Origin: Algorimicrobium echini
GTDB taxonomy: Bacteria > Bacteroidota > Bacteroidia > Flavobacteriales > Flavobacteriaceae
Direction of reading: 5' to 3'
DNA length: 64,000 nt
NCBI RefSeq assembly: GCF_900115185.1
Contig: NZ_FOVN01000001.1
Span: forward strand, 1,240,001 to 1,304,000
Part shown: positions 36,507 to 46,222 of the stretch, piece by piece
Layout of the letters: each line of letters opens with the position of its first letter
Position numbering within the stretch: the stretch's first letter is position 1
Position numbers and translations under genes: made by a program
Notes under the pieces: model-generated
What the model was told of the DNA's origin: nothing
The model's database searches: none
Seen by the model: only the letters and a program-made list of their open reading frames with translations

Positions 36507-37736
36507 ATGAATCTCAAACTCCAAAAATCAGGAATCAAAAACCAGCAATCTCCAATCAACATTACAGGTTCTAAAAGCGAATCCAACAGGTTGTTATTGC
36601 TGCAAGCCTTGTATCCTGAAATTCAGATTCATAATTTATCCAATTCAGATGATACGGTTTTTATGGCAAAAGCGTTGTCTTCCGAGTCTAATGCTATAGA
36701 TGTGCATCATGCTGGAACAGCCATGCGATTTTTAACGGCCTATTTTGCGGTTCAAGAAAACCGAACGATTACCATAACCGGTTCCGAGCGCATGAAAGAA
36801 CGTCCTATTCAAATTTTGGTGGATGCCTTAAATCAATTAGGTGCAAATATCTCGTATCTTGAAAGCCCAGGATTTCCACCTTTGAAGATAAAAGGTCAGA
36901 AATTAACTAACAATCAAGTGATCATTAAAGCAGGTGTAAGCAGTCAGTACATTTCGGCTTTGTTACTCATAGGGTCAAAATTAGAAAATGGATTATATGT
37001 AACGTTAGATGGTGAAATAACATCTATTCCATATATAAAAATGACCCTTCAATTGTTGAATCAAATTGGTGTTGAAACCTCTTTTGAAAAGAATGTCATT
37101 CAAATTAAACCGTTAAAAGAATTAAAGGAAACCGAACTTACCGTAGAAAGCGACTGGTCTTCAGCGTCCTATTTTTATAGTTTAATTGCCTTAAGTGATA
37201 ATCAAACTGAAATTTCTTTAACTTCTTATAAAATGGATAGTTTGCAAGGCGATTCTGTTTTAGCTGAAATTTACAAGCAGTTTGGCGTGTCAACAGCTTT
37301 TCAAGGAAACAGTATTTCATTAAAAAAAATAAGCAAAGTAAATGCTTCCGTAAACATAAAATTAGATTTAGTTAACGCGCCAGATATTGCACAAACCATT
37401 GCAGTAACTTGTTTCGGATTAGGAATAGCTTGTCACTTAACAGGGTTGCACACGTTGAAAATTAAAGAAACCGATAGGTTGGTAGCTTTAAAAAGGGAAT
37501 TAGAAAAATTAGGCGCAACTGTTATTATTTCAAAAGATAGTTTGCAATTAAAAGCAACATCTATGATTAAAAAAGATATCGCTATAGATACTTATAAGGA
37601 TCATAGAATGGCTATGGCTTTTGCACCTTTAGCATTAAAAACAAACCTTATTATTAATGAAGCTGAAGTAGTTTCAAAATCGTATCCGTCTTTTTGGAGC
37701 GACTTGAAAGCCACTGGAATTAGGCTATCTGAATAA
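36507..37736 (+). CDS. aroA: 3-phosphoshikimate 1-carboxyvinyltransferase (EPSP synthase)
   Basis: Adds enolpyruvate to shikimate-3-phosphate, the sixth step of the shikimate pathway. The two-domain fold is marked by SKSESNRLLLLQAL near residue 22, HAGTAMRFLTAYF near residue 71, RPIQILVDALNQLG, ETDRLVALKRELEKLGA near residue 320, and YKDHRMAMAFAPLAL near residue 361. At 409 residues it is slightly shorter than E. coli AroA. Its placement links the rsgA-dtd-mazG stretch to the aromatic genes upstream, so all may share the attenuated transcript in part. Confidence 0.94.
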   Translation: MNLKLQKSGIKNQQSPINITGSKSESNRLLLLQALYPEIQIHNLSNSDDTVFMAKALSSESNAIDVHHAGTAMRFLTAYFAVQENRTITITGSERMKERPIQILVDALNQLGANISYLESPGFPPLKIKGQKLTNNQVIIKAGVSSQYISALLLIGSKLENGLYVTLDGEITSIPYIKMTLQLLNQIGVETSFEKNVIQIKPLKELKETELTVESDWSSASYFYSLIALSDNQTEISLTSYKMDSLQGDSVLAEIYKQFGVSTAFQGNSISLKKISKVNASVNIKLDLVNAPDIAQTIAVTCFGLGIACHLTGLHTLKIKETDRLVALKRELEKLGATVIISKDSLQLKATSMIKKDIAIDTYKDHRMAMAFAPLALKTNLIINEAEVVSKSYPSFWSDLKATGIRLSE

Positions 37737-37751
37737 TAATTGGCTAAATAC

Positions 37752-37783
37752 TTGACAACGCCTACTTTCAGGTTGTATATTTG
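37752..37783 (+). promoter_or_regulatory. Promoter of queA
   Basis: TTG (37752-37754), 21 bp, then TATATTTG (37776-37783), a perfect -7 box. Leader of about 48 nt to the ATG at 37838. Confidence 0.72.
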
Positions 37784-37837
37784 CAACTTTTGTAAGTAAA
37801 ATTATTAACTTCTAAAACATATAGGTCTATCAAAAAA

Positions 37838-38887
37838 ATGAAACTATCGCATTTTAACTTCGAGTTACCTGAAGAGTTATTAGCGGAATATCCCTCTGAA
37901 AACAGGGATGAGTCACGTTTAATGGTATTAAACAGAAAAGATCAAACAATTGAACACAAAATGTTTAAAGATGTCATCGATTATTTTGATGAAGATGATG
38001 TCATGATTTTGAACGACACCAAAGTTTTTCCTGCCAGATTATATGGTAACAAGGAAAAAACAGGTGCGCGGATTGAGGTGTTTTTATTGCGTGAATTAAA
38101 CGAAGAACAACGCCTTTGGGATGTGTTGGTAGATCCAGCACGAAAAATTCGTATTGGAAATAAACTGTATTTTGGTGAAGGGGAGTCTTTAGTAGCCGAA
38201 GTTATTGATAATACAACTTCTAGAGGAAGAACACTACGTTTTTTATATGACGGATCTTACAGAGACTTTAGAGCAAAATTAAATGAATTAGGTGAAACAC
38301 CGCTTCCAAAATACATTAAGCGTGATGTTGAGCCTGAAGATCAAGAACGTTACCAAACCATTTTTGCGAAAAACGAAGGTGCTGTAGCAGCTCCAACTGC
38401 CGGTTTACATTTCTCTAAACATTTGTTAAAGCGTTTAGAAATTAAAGGTGTTAAATTTGCTGAAGTAACACTTCACGTTGGTTTAGGAACATTTAATCCC
38501 GTTGAGGTTGAAGATTTATCGAAGCATAAAATGGATAGTGAGGAAATTATTATCAAAAAACCTGCAGTTGATACTATTAACACGGCATTAAAAAATAAAA
38601 AACGTGTGTGTGCAGTAGGAACTACAGCCATGCGTTCTGTTGAAAGCTCTGTTTCTTCTAGTGGAACTCTAAACGAGTTTGATGGCTGGTCTAACAAATT
38701 TATTTTTCCGCCTTACGACTTTAGTATTGCTAATTGTATGATAACAAATTTTCACACGCCAAAATCAACGCTCTTAATGATGGCATCTGCTTTTGCTGGT
38801 CATGATTTTATAAAGAGAGCCTATGAAGAGGCAGTGAAAGAGAAATATAAGTTTTATAGCTATGGTGATGCCATGCTAATTATATAA
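37838..38887 (+). CDS. queA: S-adenosylmethionine:tRNA ribosyltransferase-isomerase
   Basis: Transfers and rearranges the ribose of SAM onto preQ1 in tRNA to form epoxyqueuosine. The N-terminal [23 protein letters not shown] and the internal [13 protein letters not shown] (near residue 187), [10 protein letters not shown], and [17 protein letters not shown] (near residue 305) are family hallmarks. At 349 residues it has normal length. It stands alone between its own promoter and a strong terminator. Confidence 0.96.
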   Translation: MKLSHFNFELPEELLAEYPSENRDESRLMVLNRKDQTIEHKMFKDVIDYFDEDDVMILNDTKVFPARLYGNKEKTGARIEVFLLRELNEEQRLWDVLVDPARKIRIGNKLYFGEGESLVAEVIDNTTSRGRTLRFLYDGSYRDFRAKLNELGETPLPKYIKRDVEPEDQERYQTIFAKNEGAVAAPTAGLHFSKHLLKRLEIKGVKFAEVTLHVGLGTFNPVEVEDLSKHKMDSEEIIIKKPAVDTINTALKNKKRVCAVGTTAMRSVESSVSSSGTLNEFDGWSNKFIFPPYDFSIANCMITNFHTPKSTLLMMASAFAGHDFIKRAYEEAVKEKYKFYSYGDAMLII

Positions 38888-38898
38888 TAACATGTTTT

Positions 38899-38926
38899 AA
38901 AAGCCTTGTTTTTACAAGGCTTTTTT
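38899..38926 (+). terminator. Intrinsic terminator after queA
   Basis: Stem AAAAGCCTTGT / ACAAGGCTTTT with a TTTT loop, and the 3' arm runs into further T residues. It lies 11 bp after the stop. Confidence 0.9.
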
Positions 38927-38953
38927 ATTTAGTTTTACCTGTTACAATTTTAT

Positions 38954-39994
38954 ATGAGTCATAAAAAAGACATACGCGCTTTAACTAAAGACCAATTGCG
39001 AGACTTTTTTGAGAAGGAAGGTGATCAGGCATTTCGTGGAAATCAGGTATATGAGTGGCTTTGGAGTAAATCTGCACATTCATTTGCAGATATGACAAAC
39101 ATATCCAAAGAAACACGGGCTATGCTAGAGAATAACTTTGTTATCAACCATATAAAGGTGGACGATATGCAAAGGAGTAGTGATGGCACCATAAAGAATG
39201 CTGTTAAATTGCACGATGGTTTAACTGTTGAGTCTGTTTTAATTCCTACAAAATCTAGAACAACAGCTTGTGTTTCTAGTCAAGTTGGCTGTAGCTTAGA
39301 TTGTAAGTTTTGCGCTACGTCTCGTTTAAAACGAATGCGAAATTTAAATCCCGATGAGATTTATGACCAAGTGGTAGCTATAGATAATGAAAGTCGCCTA
39401 TACCATGACAGGCCATTGAGTAATATTGTATTCATGGGCATGGGTGAGCCGCTTATGAATTACAATAATGTGCTGAAAGCCATTGAAAAAATCACATCAC
39501 CTGATGGTTTAGGTATGTCACCAAAACGCATTGTGGTATCCACGTCTGGTGTTCCTAAAATGATAAAAAAAATGGCAGATGAGAATGTGAAATTTAAGCT
39601 AGCCGTATCATTACATTCTGCTATTGACGACGTTAGAACTTCTATAATGCCTTTTAATGCCACGTTTCCCTTAAAAGATTTACGAGAAGCATTGGAATAT
39701 TGGTATGCCAAAACAAAAAATAGAATTACATACGAATATGTAGTTTGGAAAGGAATTAATGATCAGAAAAAGGATGTAGATGCCTTAATTGATTTTTGCA
39801 AGTTTGCACCGAGTAAAGTGAATTTAATTGAATATAACCCAATAGATGATGGTATGTTTCAACAAGCTCAAGATGAGGCTATTGATATGTACGTCAATAT
39901 GTTAGAACAACATAACATAACTGTAACAGTTAGGCGTTCTCGCGGAAAAGATATTGATGCAGCTTGTGGACAGTTGGCCAATAAGAGTTCATAA
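38954..39994 (+). CDS. rlmN: 23S rRNA (adenine2503-C2)-methyltransferase
   Basis: Radical SAM methyltransferase acting on A2503 of 23S rRNA (and on some tRNAs). The iron-sulfur cluster motif CSLDCKFC (C-x3-C-x2-C) is near residue 115, followed by GMGEPLMNYNNV. The methyl-carrying cysteine is in the C-terminal ACGQL; its partner cysteine is in TTACVSSQVG. At 346 residues it has normal length. Followed by a bidirectional terminator shared with the converging T9SS cargo gene. Confidence 0.96.
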   Translation: MSHKKDIRALTKDQLRDFFEKEGDQAFRGNQVYEWLWSKSAHSFADMTNISKETRAMLENNFVINHIKVDDMQRSSDGTIKNAVKLHDGLTVESVLIPTKSRTTACVSSQVGCSLDCKFCATSRLKRMRNLNPDEIYDQVVAIDNESRLYHDRPLSNIVFMGMGEPLMNYNNVLKAIEKITSPDGLGMSPKRIVVSTSGVPKMIKKMADENVKFKLAVSLHSAIDDVRTSIMPFNATFPLKDLREALEYWYAKTKNRITYEYVVWKGINDQKKDVDALIDFCKFAPSKVNLIEYNPIDDGMFQQAQDEAIDMYVNMLEQHNITVTVRRSRGKDIDAACGQLANKSS

Positions 39995-40029
39995 AAAAAG
40001 TGGCTTATTTTTAAAGCCACTTTTTTTTT
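39993..40029. terminator. Bidirectional terminator between rlmN and the T9SS cargo gene
   Basis: AAAAAAAGTGGCTT pairs with AAGCCACTTTTTTT, with a 7-nt loop, giving T runs in both directions. Confidence 0.88.
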
Positions 40030-40053
40030 AATTCTTAAATCAATAGTAATTGA

Positions 40054-40878
40054 TTATTCAATAATAATTTTCTTTCTGTTTTGTGCATTAGAAACAGCAT
40101 CTGTAACTTCAACAATATAAACTCCAGAAGCTAAATTACTACCATCAATATTTTGAGACTCTAAACGTGTATTACCGTTAAGAACTTCTTGTCCTGTTAA
40201 GTTTAATACTCGATAGTTAGTTTCACCTTGAATATTTGAAATGGTTACAATTTTATCTTTACAGGCAATATGTACTGAATTTAAAGCAAATTCATCAGTA
40301 CTTAAAGTCTGGCCTGCATTAATAGGTGCGTCTGCAACAGAATTGTAGGCATAATCTTTAATAATCATTGTGGTTGCATCGGAAGAAACTTGTACTCTTG
40401 CCCAACCATAATGAGTGTTGGAAGAAATGTCAAAGCTAAAACCTAAAAAGCCATCCATTCCATCGCAAAATTGACTACCTGAATATGCACAACCGTTAAA
40501 ATTTAAATCACCTCTCTGGCTAGTTGCCATAAAAGGGCTTGTATTTGCTATGTTTTCTCCGTTAGCTAAATTTGAAGGGTAATTGTATGGGCCTGAAGAA
40601 AAGCCTACAACTCCATTAGAATTATAGTAGCTTCCCGTTACTGGAATAATAAATGCAAATGGAGTTCCAGATGTAGGGTTAACTCTTAATAGGTAATCTT
40701 GAACTCCATTATTATCCAAATCAAGAGCATATGAAACATTTGTACCGTCTAAAGTTACATCGGCAATATCCGTGTAAACAATTTGTCCATTTGCATTGGC
40801 TACGCCAGCAATAGCAACAGACAAAGCTCCGTATTTTGATAATCTATTGGTAAGATTTTTACTTGTAATTTTTTTCAT
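40054..40878 (-). CDS. Secreted protein with type IX secretion (type A) sorting domain
   Basis: 274 residues: a signal-peptide-like N-terminus (MKKITSKN... to about residue 32), a middle region of about 170 residues rich in Gly, Asn and Ser with an FG-GAP-like LDLDNNGVQDYLL stretch, and a C-terminal type A T9SS sorting domain (about 200-274) including NYRVLNLTGQEVLNG and GVYIVEVTD and ending in RKKIIIE. It is therefore exported through the T9SS and probably attached to or released from the surface. The middle domain's activity is unknown. It is a single gene. Confidence 0.87.
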   Translation of the reverse strand: MKKITSKNLTNRLSKYGALSVAIAGVANANGQIVYTDIADVTLDGTNVSYALDLDNNGVQDYLLRVNPTSGTPFAFIIPVTGSYYNSNGVVGFSSGPYNYPSNLANGENIANTSPFMATSQRGDLNFNGCAYSGSQFCDGMDGFLGFSFDISSNTHYGWARVQVSSDATTMIIKDYAYNSVADAPINAGQTLSTDEFALNSVHIACKDKIVTISNIQGETNYRVLNLTGQEVLNGNTRLESQNIDGSNLASGVYIVEVTDAVSNAQNRKKIIIE

Positions 40879-40996
40879 AATCTTCAGCTTTTAAATTAAT
40901 AATGGCATATTTGTGTAAAATTCACAACTTCATGCTTCTATATTTAAAGCAATTTATATATTTAATTTTTTTTAAACAAATTATGTACTTATTAAT

Positions 40997-41158
40997 ATGG
41001 ATTACGATAACACACAATTAAAACATAAATTCGTTATTACTGAGAAAGGATCTTTAGGATTATTAGCTATGGGTGATATTGGATTACGGGAATGGCGTAA
41101 AGTAAAAAAGGCTAAAAAAAAAGAGATATTAAACAAAGAAGGCAATAATAATGAGTAA
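40997..41158 (+). CDS. Small basic protein (53 aa) preceding the phosphodiesterase/sulfotransferase fusion
   Basis: A 53-codon frame from ATG at 40997 to TAA at 41158, overlapping the next gene's ATG (41151) by eight bases, which suggests coupled translation. It opens MDYDNTQLKHKFVITEKG; a short hydrophobic-amphipathic core, GSLGLLAMGDIGLREWRKV, follows; the last third is strongly basic (KKAKKKEILNK). No signal peptide. I do not recognise the family by name. Strict overlap, good codon usage and a 5' position in a two-gene unit make it a credible gene. Confidence 0.65.
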   Translation: MDYDNTQLKHKFVITEKGSLGLLAMGDIGLREWRKVKKAKKKEILNKEGNNNE

Positions 41159-43754
41159 AAACAAAGTTTTATTAATAGGTTGGGATGCTGCAGACTGGAA
41201 AATCATTGGACCTCTATTAGCAAAAGGACACATGCCAGCTTTAAAAAAATTAATTGACAAGGGAGTTTATGGTAATATGAGTACAATGAATCCACCATAT
41301 TCACCTATGTTGTGGACATCTGTTGCTACTGGTAAAACACCTGATAAACATGGGGTTATAGGTTTTATTGAGGTCACAAAAAATATGAAAGGTATACGTC
41401 CAGTCACGGTAGAATCTAGAAAAACTAGAGCGATATGGAATATATTACATAATAAAGGATTTAAAAGCAATTTAGTTGGTTGGTGGCCAAGCTTTCCTGC
41501 TGAACCAATAAACGGAGTTGTTGTCTCTGATAAATTTCAGAAAGTTAATTTAAATCCAAAAGAAAAATCACCTATACTAAAAGGGACCATACATCCAGAA
41601 GCTAAAATCAAAGATTTAGGAGATTTAAGAATGTTTCCTTGGGAGGTTACTGATGCTCATATTCTACCATGCATACCCAGAGCAATAGAAATTGATCAAG
41701 AAAAAGACAATGGGTTAAAAACCTTTTCTAAAATTTTAGCTGAAAATACATCTGTCCATGCGGCAGCAACAAATTTAATGCGAACCACTGAATGGGATTT
41801 TATGGCTGTTTATTATGACTTGATTGATCATTTTTGTCATGGGTTTATGAAATATCATCCACCAAAGCTACAGAGTGTTCCTCAAGATCTTTTTGATATT
41901 TATAAAGATGCCGTTGTAAGTTCTTATCGTATTCAGGATATGATGTTGGAACGTACTATGGAGTTGGTGGACGACGACACCACAATAATTGTTATGTCTG
42001 ATCATGGATTTGAATCAGATCATAAACGCATAGTTAAAATGCCTAAATATCAAGCAGCTCCAGCTTTAGAGCATAGGCAATTTGGGATGTTTGTTGCCGC
42101 TGGGCCAAATATTAAGAAAAATGAAAAAGTTTTTGGACTCGGTTTAATTGATATAGCACCGACCTTACTTCATATGTTTGGATTGCCAGTAGGAAAAGAT
42201 ATGGATGGCAAAATAGCATTGGATATTTTTATAGACCCAAAACAGCCCGAGTATATTGAAAGCTGGGATCATATAGCTGGAGATTTTGGAGAATTTAAAA
42301 ATAGTAATGAAAATGCAGTGTTGGACGATGAAGAAGCTATGCAGCAACTCATTGATTTGGGGTATATCGAGAAACCTGATCAAGATATAGAAATAGCCGT
42401 ATTAAAAACAACATGTGATTTAAAACATAATTTAGCACGAGTTTATTTAGGAAAAAAAGATTTTGAGCAATCAAAAAAAATATTGAAAGAACTTGTTGAA
42501 ACTGATTATCCAGCATATAAGCAAGACGACTTTGAAGGTGAAAAAGCTGATAAATTAAAAAAACAGGGATTTAAAATAGGTGATTCCATGATAGATAAAG
42601 TTCCCTATTATCTAGAATTACTTAATATTTCCTTAATAGAAAAAGACTTTATTCTAGCAGAAGAATATTTAAACGAGATAAAAATTCAAAATAAAAGGTT
42701 AGAAATTAATTTGTATTTCTCCGAAGCTAAAATTTTAGTCAATAAAGGTCAAGCAAAGCAAGCGTTAAAGCTTTTAAAAGATGCTAAAGATAAAAAACCC
42801 AATTCTGAAGTTTGGTATCAAATAGGTAAAATTCATAGGAGATTAAACCAATTGGAGGAGACAAAAAATGCTTTCGAAAATGCAATAGAATTAGAGTTAG
42901 ATAGAGCAAAACTGCATCAAGCTTTAGCCGAAACTTTAATACGGTTAGAAGAATTTGAAACTGCTGCTGAACATGCCTTAACGGCCATTGAACTAGTTAA
43001 ATATTATCCCGAAGCGCATTACGTTTTAGCAGAAGCTTTGGAGAAAATGGGTGATTTAGAAAATGCTAAATTAGCTTACAGCACTGCTGCCAAATTAAAA
43101 CCAGTTACCCATCATCGTGCTGAAAAAGCTATTGAAAATATTGAAGAAAGATTAATAAATCCAACTGAATTTACAGATAAATCTGATTTCAAGTATAGAG
43201 AAAATCAAATTGTAATTGTTTCTGGATTACCAAGATCAGGAACATCTTTGATGATGCAAATGCTTCATTCTGGAGGCGTAAATGCTTTAACTGATGCCAA
43301 TAGAAAGCCAGACGAATCTAATCCAAAAGGATATTTTGAATATGATCCAGTTATGAGGCTGCATAAGGATAATTCTTGGCTAAATTTGGCTCAAAATAAA
43401 GCTATTAAGGTTGTAGCGCCACTGTTAAAACACCTAGATCCTAAATATCGATATAAAGTTATTTTTATGAATAGAGATTTAACAGAAGTCGTAAAATCAC
43501 AACAGAAAATGATAGGTAAAAATCCAGATGTATTACCGTTAAATCTTTTTGAAGCTTATAATAAACAATTAAATCAGGTTGAAAAGTGGAAAGATAAGGA
43601 ACCAGGTGTTGAGCTTATTTATATTGATTACAAAGACGCTCTAAACAAACCTGAAGAGGTCGTTACTAAACTTACTAAATTTATAGGTTTAGATTTACAT
43701 GTTTCAGATATGATTAAATGTGTTGATAAATCTTTGTATAGAAATAAGAATTAA
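41151..43754 (+). CDS. Three-domain protein: alkaline phosphatase-superfamily phosphodiesterase, TPR repeats, sulfotransferase
   Basis: 867 residues in one uninterrupted frame. Residues 1 to about 350 are a type I phosphodiesterase/nucleotide pyrophosphatase-like domain: LIGWDAADWKII at the start (metal ligand), SPMLWTSVATGKTPDKHG (nucleophile region), and VMSDHGFESDH near residue 282 (metal ligands). Residues about 400-665 are tetratricopeptide-like helices (for example NSEVWYQIGKIHRRLNQLEE). Residues about 685-867 are a sulfotransferase domain with the PAPS-binding loop SGLPRSGTSLMMQML and MNRDLTEVVKSQ. No signal peptide. It may sulfate, or sense sulfated, nucleotides or proteins; that is inference. 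Confidence 0.88.
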   Translation: MSKNKVLLIGWDAADWKIIGPLLAKGHMPALKKLIDKGVYGNMSTMNPPYSPMLWTSVATGKTPDKHGVIGFIEVTKNMKGIRPVTVESRKTRAIWNILHNKGFKSNLVGWWPSFPAEPINGVVVSDKFQKVNLNPKEKSPILKGTIHPEAKIKDLGDLRMFPWEVTDAHILPCIPRAIEIDQEKDNGLKTFSKILAENTSVHAAATNLMRTTEWDFMAVYYDLIDHFCHGFMKYHPPKLQSVPQDLFDIYKDAVVSSYRIQDMMLERTMELVDDDTTIIVMSDHGFESDHKRIVKMPKYQAAPALEHRQFGMFVAAGPNIKKNEKVFGLGLIDIAPTLLHMFGLPVGKDMDGKIALDIFIDPKQPEYIESWDHIAGDFGEFKNSNENAVLDDEEAMQQLIDLGYIEKPDQDIEIAVLKTTCDLKHNLARVYLGKKDFEQSKKILKELVETDYPAYKQDDFEGEKADKLKKQGFKIGDSMIDKVPYYLELLNISLIEKDFILAEEYLNEIKIQNKRLEINLYFSEAKILVNKGQAKQALKLLKDAKDKKPNSEVWYQIGKIHRRLNQLEETKNAFENAIELELDRAKLHQALAETLIRLEEFETAAEHALTAIELVKYYPEAHYVLAEALEKMGDLENAKLAYSTAAKLKPVTHHRAEKAIENIEERLINPTEFTDKSDFKYRENQIVIVSGLPRSGTSLMMQMLHSGGVNALTDANRKPDESNPKGYFEYDPVMRLHKDNSWLNLAQNKAIKVVAPLLKHLDPKYRYKVIFMNRDLTEVVKSQQKMIGKNPDVLPLNLFEAYNKQLNQVEKWKDKEPGVELIYIDYKDALNKPEEVVTKLTKFIGLDLHVSDMIKCVDKSLYRNKN

Positions 43755-43819
43755 CCTTAAAATAGGCATTTAACGGCTTTTTCAGTAATTTCGCTAGCGC
43801 ACAATTTGCAGATTCGCTT

Positions 43820-44797
43820 TTGAAAATAGTAGAACAAATAAAACAACCCGTAGATTTTGAAATGGAACTTTTCGAACAAAAGTTTCAATTGTCAATGTCT
43901 TCTAAAGTAGCACTTCTTAATAGGATTACCCATTATATAGTAAATAGAAAGGGTAAACAAATGCGACCTATGTTCGTGTTTTTGGTCGCTAAAATGGTTT
44001 CCAATGGCGAAGTAAGCGAACGTACCTATCGTGGAGCTGCTGTTATAGAGCTAATTCATACAGCAACATTGGTTCATGATGATGTTGTAGATGATAGCAA
44101 CAGGCGTCGTGGGTTCTTTTCTATTAATGCGCTTTGGAAAAATAAAATTGCAGTGCTTATTGGTGATTTTCTATTATCCAAAGGGTTGTTACTATCTATA
44201 GATAATAATGATTTCGATTTACTAAAAATTATTTCCATAGCTGTTCGAGAAATGAGTGAAGGCGAGTTGCTTCAAATAGAAAAAGCTCGAAAACTCGATA
44301 TAACAGAACCGGTTTATTATGAAATAATTCGACAAAAAACGGCAACCTTAATTGCGGCTTGTTGTAGTCTGGGAGCTGCTTCTGTAAAACCAGACTCCGA
44401 GCATGTTGAACGCATGCGTAAATTTGGAGAACTGATTGGTATGGCGTTCCAAATTAAAGATGATTTGTTTGATTATGGAACTCAAAAAATAGGAAAGCCT
44501 ACTGGTATTGATATAAAAGAGCAGAAAATGACTTTGCCTTTAATATATGTTTTGAATACGGTTTCTAAAAAAGATAAAAATTGGATTATCAACTCCATAA
44601 AAAACCACAATAAAGATAAAAAGCGTGTGAATGAAGTAATCACATTTGTTAAAGAAAACGGTGGTTTAGATTACGCAATTACAAAAATGAAAGCCTTTCA
44701 GGCAGAAGCTTTAGATATACTCAATACTTACCCCAAATCTGATTTTCGTGATTCTTTAGAGCTTATGGTGAATTACGTTATTCAACGTAAAAAATAA
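43820..44797 (+). CDS. Polyprenyl diphosphate synthase
   Basis: Long-chain trans-prenyltransferase that probably makes the side chain of menaquinone (octaprenyl type). The first aspartate-rich motif is HDDVVDDSNRRRG near residue 91; the second is KDDLFDYG near residue 215. GKQMRPMFVFLVAK near residue 51 is the substrate-binding segment. I take the TTG at 43820 as start: it gives the family-typical N-terminus MKIVEQIKQPV, while the first ATG (43862) would remove 14 residues. 325 residues. Whether the chain is 7 or 8 units long cannot be told by eye. Confidence 0.93.
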   Translation: MKIVEQIKQPVDFEMELFEQKFQLSMSSKVALLNRITHYIVNRKGKQMRPMFVFLVAKMVSNGEVSERTYRGAAVIELIHTATLVHDDVVDDSNRRRGFFSINALWKNKIAVLIGDFLLSKGLLLSIDNNDFDLLKIISIAVREMSEGELLQIEKARKLDITEPVYYEIIRQKTATLIAACCSLGAASVKPDSEHVERMRKFGELIGMAFQIKDDLFDYGTQKIGKPTGIDIKEQKMTLPLIYVLNTVSKKDKNWIINSIKNHNKDKKRVNEVITFVKENGGLDYAITKMKAFQAEALDILNTYPKSDFRDSLELMVNYVIQRKK

Positions 44798-44858
44798 TTT
44801 TTTTTAACGTCAGGCAACCTTTCGTATAAAATTTGCGTCTTAATTAATAGAAGCTCTA

Positions 44859-45440
44859 ATGAAAGCGATTTTGAAGGTTATTCAACTACATAAAAATAAT
44901 ACGACCCTAATTAAAAAGGCTGCTAAAAACAATCGGGAAGCACAACAAGTGCTGTTTGATACCCATGCGCCTAAAATGTTGAGTGTTTGTAGGTATTATT
45001 TAAAAGATTTTCAAAAGGCCGAGGAGGTTATGCTGAACGGTTTTCTTAAAGCGTTTACTCATTTAAAACAATTTCAAGATTTTGGAAGTTTTGAAGGTTG
45101 GTTACGTAAAATTATGGTTCGTGAAGCTATTTCCTATTTACGGCAAGCCAAAAAAATAGAGTTTCCAGTAGATGTTACTGAATCAGAATGGTATCATGAT
45201 AGCTATAATAATATTCATAGTAATATGAATGTAGATCAAATTCAGCAATTAATAGATCAGCTTCCAGATGGTTATAAAATAGTGTTTGTAATGTATGCTA
45301 TTGAGGGATATAAGCATCACGAAATTGCTAACATGCTAAATATTTCTGAAGGCACTTCTAAATCACAACTATTTAAAGCCCGAAAACAACTCCAACAAGC
45401 ATTACACGTATTTAATACTACACACTATGGTACCAAATAA
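44859..45440 (+). CDS. ECF RNA polymerase sigma factor
   Basis: Sigma-70 family, extracytoplasmic-function type, 193 residues. Region 2 includes QQVLFDTHAPKMLSVCRYYLKD (about 29-50) and the -10-recognition segment around FGSFEGWLRKIMVREAISYLR. Region 4 contains the helix-turn-helix YKHHEIANMLNISEGTSKSQLFKARKQLQ (about 151-180). It overlaps the following putative anti-sigma gene by 14 bp, the usual arrangement for a sigma factor held inactive by a membrane partner. Its target promoters are not identified. Confidence 0.93.
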   Translation: MKAILKVIQLHKNNTTLIKKAAKNNREAQQVLFDTHAPKMLSVCRYYLKDFQKAEEVMLNGFLKAFTHLKQFQDFGSFEGWLRKIMVREAISYLRQAKKIEFPVDVTESEWYHDSYNNIHSNMNVDQIQQLIDQLPDGYKIVFVMYAIEGYKHHEIANMLNISEGTSKSQLFKARKQLQQALHVFNTTHYGTK

Positions 45441-46194
45441 ATTTGAAAATAATATTAAGAAAACATTGGAGGAGCGGCAAATTTCACCGTCATCAAACGC
45501 TTGGAATCAGCTATCCAATGTCCTGGATGAACAGGATAAAAAATCCTCTCGTAAATATATTTGGTTAATAGGTATTGCTGCTAGTGTAGTTGGTTTATTA
45601 TTTATTGTAAATACATTTCAACCTTTTAAGGATATTGAAAAAGCTACCAAACCAACAGTAGTTGAAACGACTTCCAAAAATAAGTTAAAAATTGATTCCA
45701 CATCAAAAACACTTAATGCAGTTGCTAATTCTGAAGACGAAAATAAAAATCTAATTAACGATTTAGCCAGTGATAGTCTTCAAAAAAAACAAACTATAAA
45801 AAGAAAAAATAGGGCAGCTTCCCGTTTCGCTATGGTTAATAAAGATAAGGTAAGTCAAAGCCATACTAATAGCATGCAAGACTTTAAAAATGGATCTGAA
45901 AATGAAAGACAAACCGCTAATACGACACCTCAAAATAGCATACTTAACAATGCGCTTACAGATGTAGTTGATGCATCCGATATTAATTTAGAAGTAGATG
46001 CTTTATTGAAACAAGCAACTTCCAAGGTTTCTTCTGTTTCAGGTTCTGATGAAAAAAAATACACTATAAACCCTAAACATTTGTTAGAGGATGTGGAAAT
46101 GGATTTGGATAAATCATTTCGCGATAAGGTTTTTGAGACTATAAAAACAAATTTCACTATTGTAAAAACAGCGGTTGCAGACCGTAATAATTAA
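45427..46194 (+). CDS. Putative membrane anti-sigma factor
   Basis: 255 residues: an N-terminal cytoplasmic segment of about 40 residues, one membrane helix (YIWLIGIAASVVGLLFIV, about residues 40-57), and a polar Ser/Asn/Lys-rich periplasmic region. There is no recognisable zinc-binding or RsiW-type motif. The assignment rests on topology and on the 14-bp overlap with the ECF sigma gene; this triad layout (sigma, single-helix protein, outer-membrane protein) is common in Flavobacteriia. Confidence 0.72.
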   Translation: MVPNKFENNIKKTLEERQISPSSNAWNQLSNVLDEQDKKSSRKYIWLIGIAASVVGLLFIVNTFQPFKDIEKATKPTVVETTSKNKLKIDSTSKTLNAVANSEDENKNLINDLASDSLQKKQTIKRKNRAASRFAMVNKDKVSQSHTNSMQDFKNGSENERQTANTTPQNSILNNALTDVVDASDINLEVDALLKQATSKVSSVSGSDEKKYTINPKHLLEDVEMDLDKSFRDKVFETIKTNFTIVKTAVADRNN

Positions 46195-46222
46195 TATTTC
46201 ATCAATTTAAAATCAAACAGTT

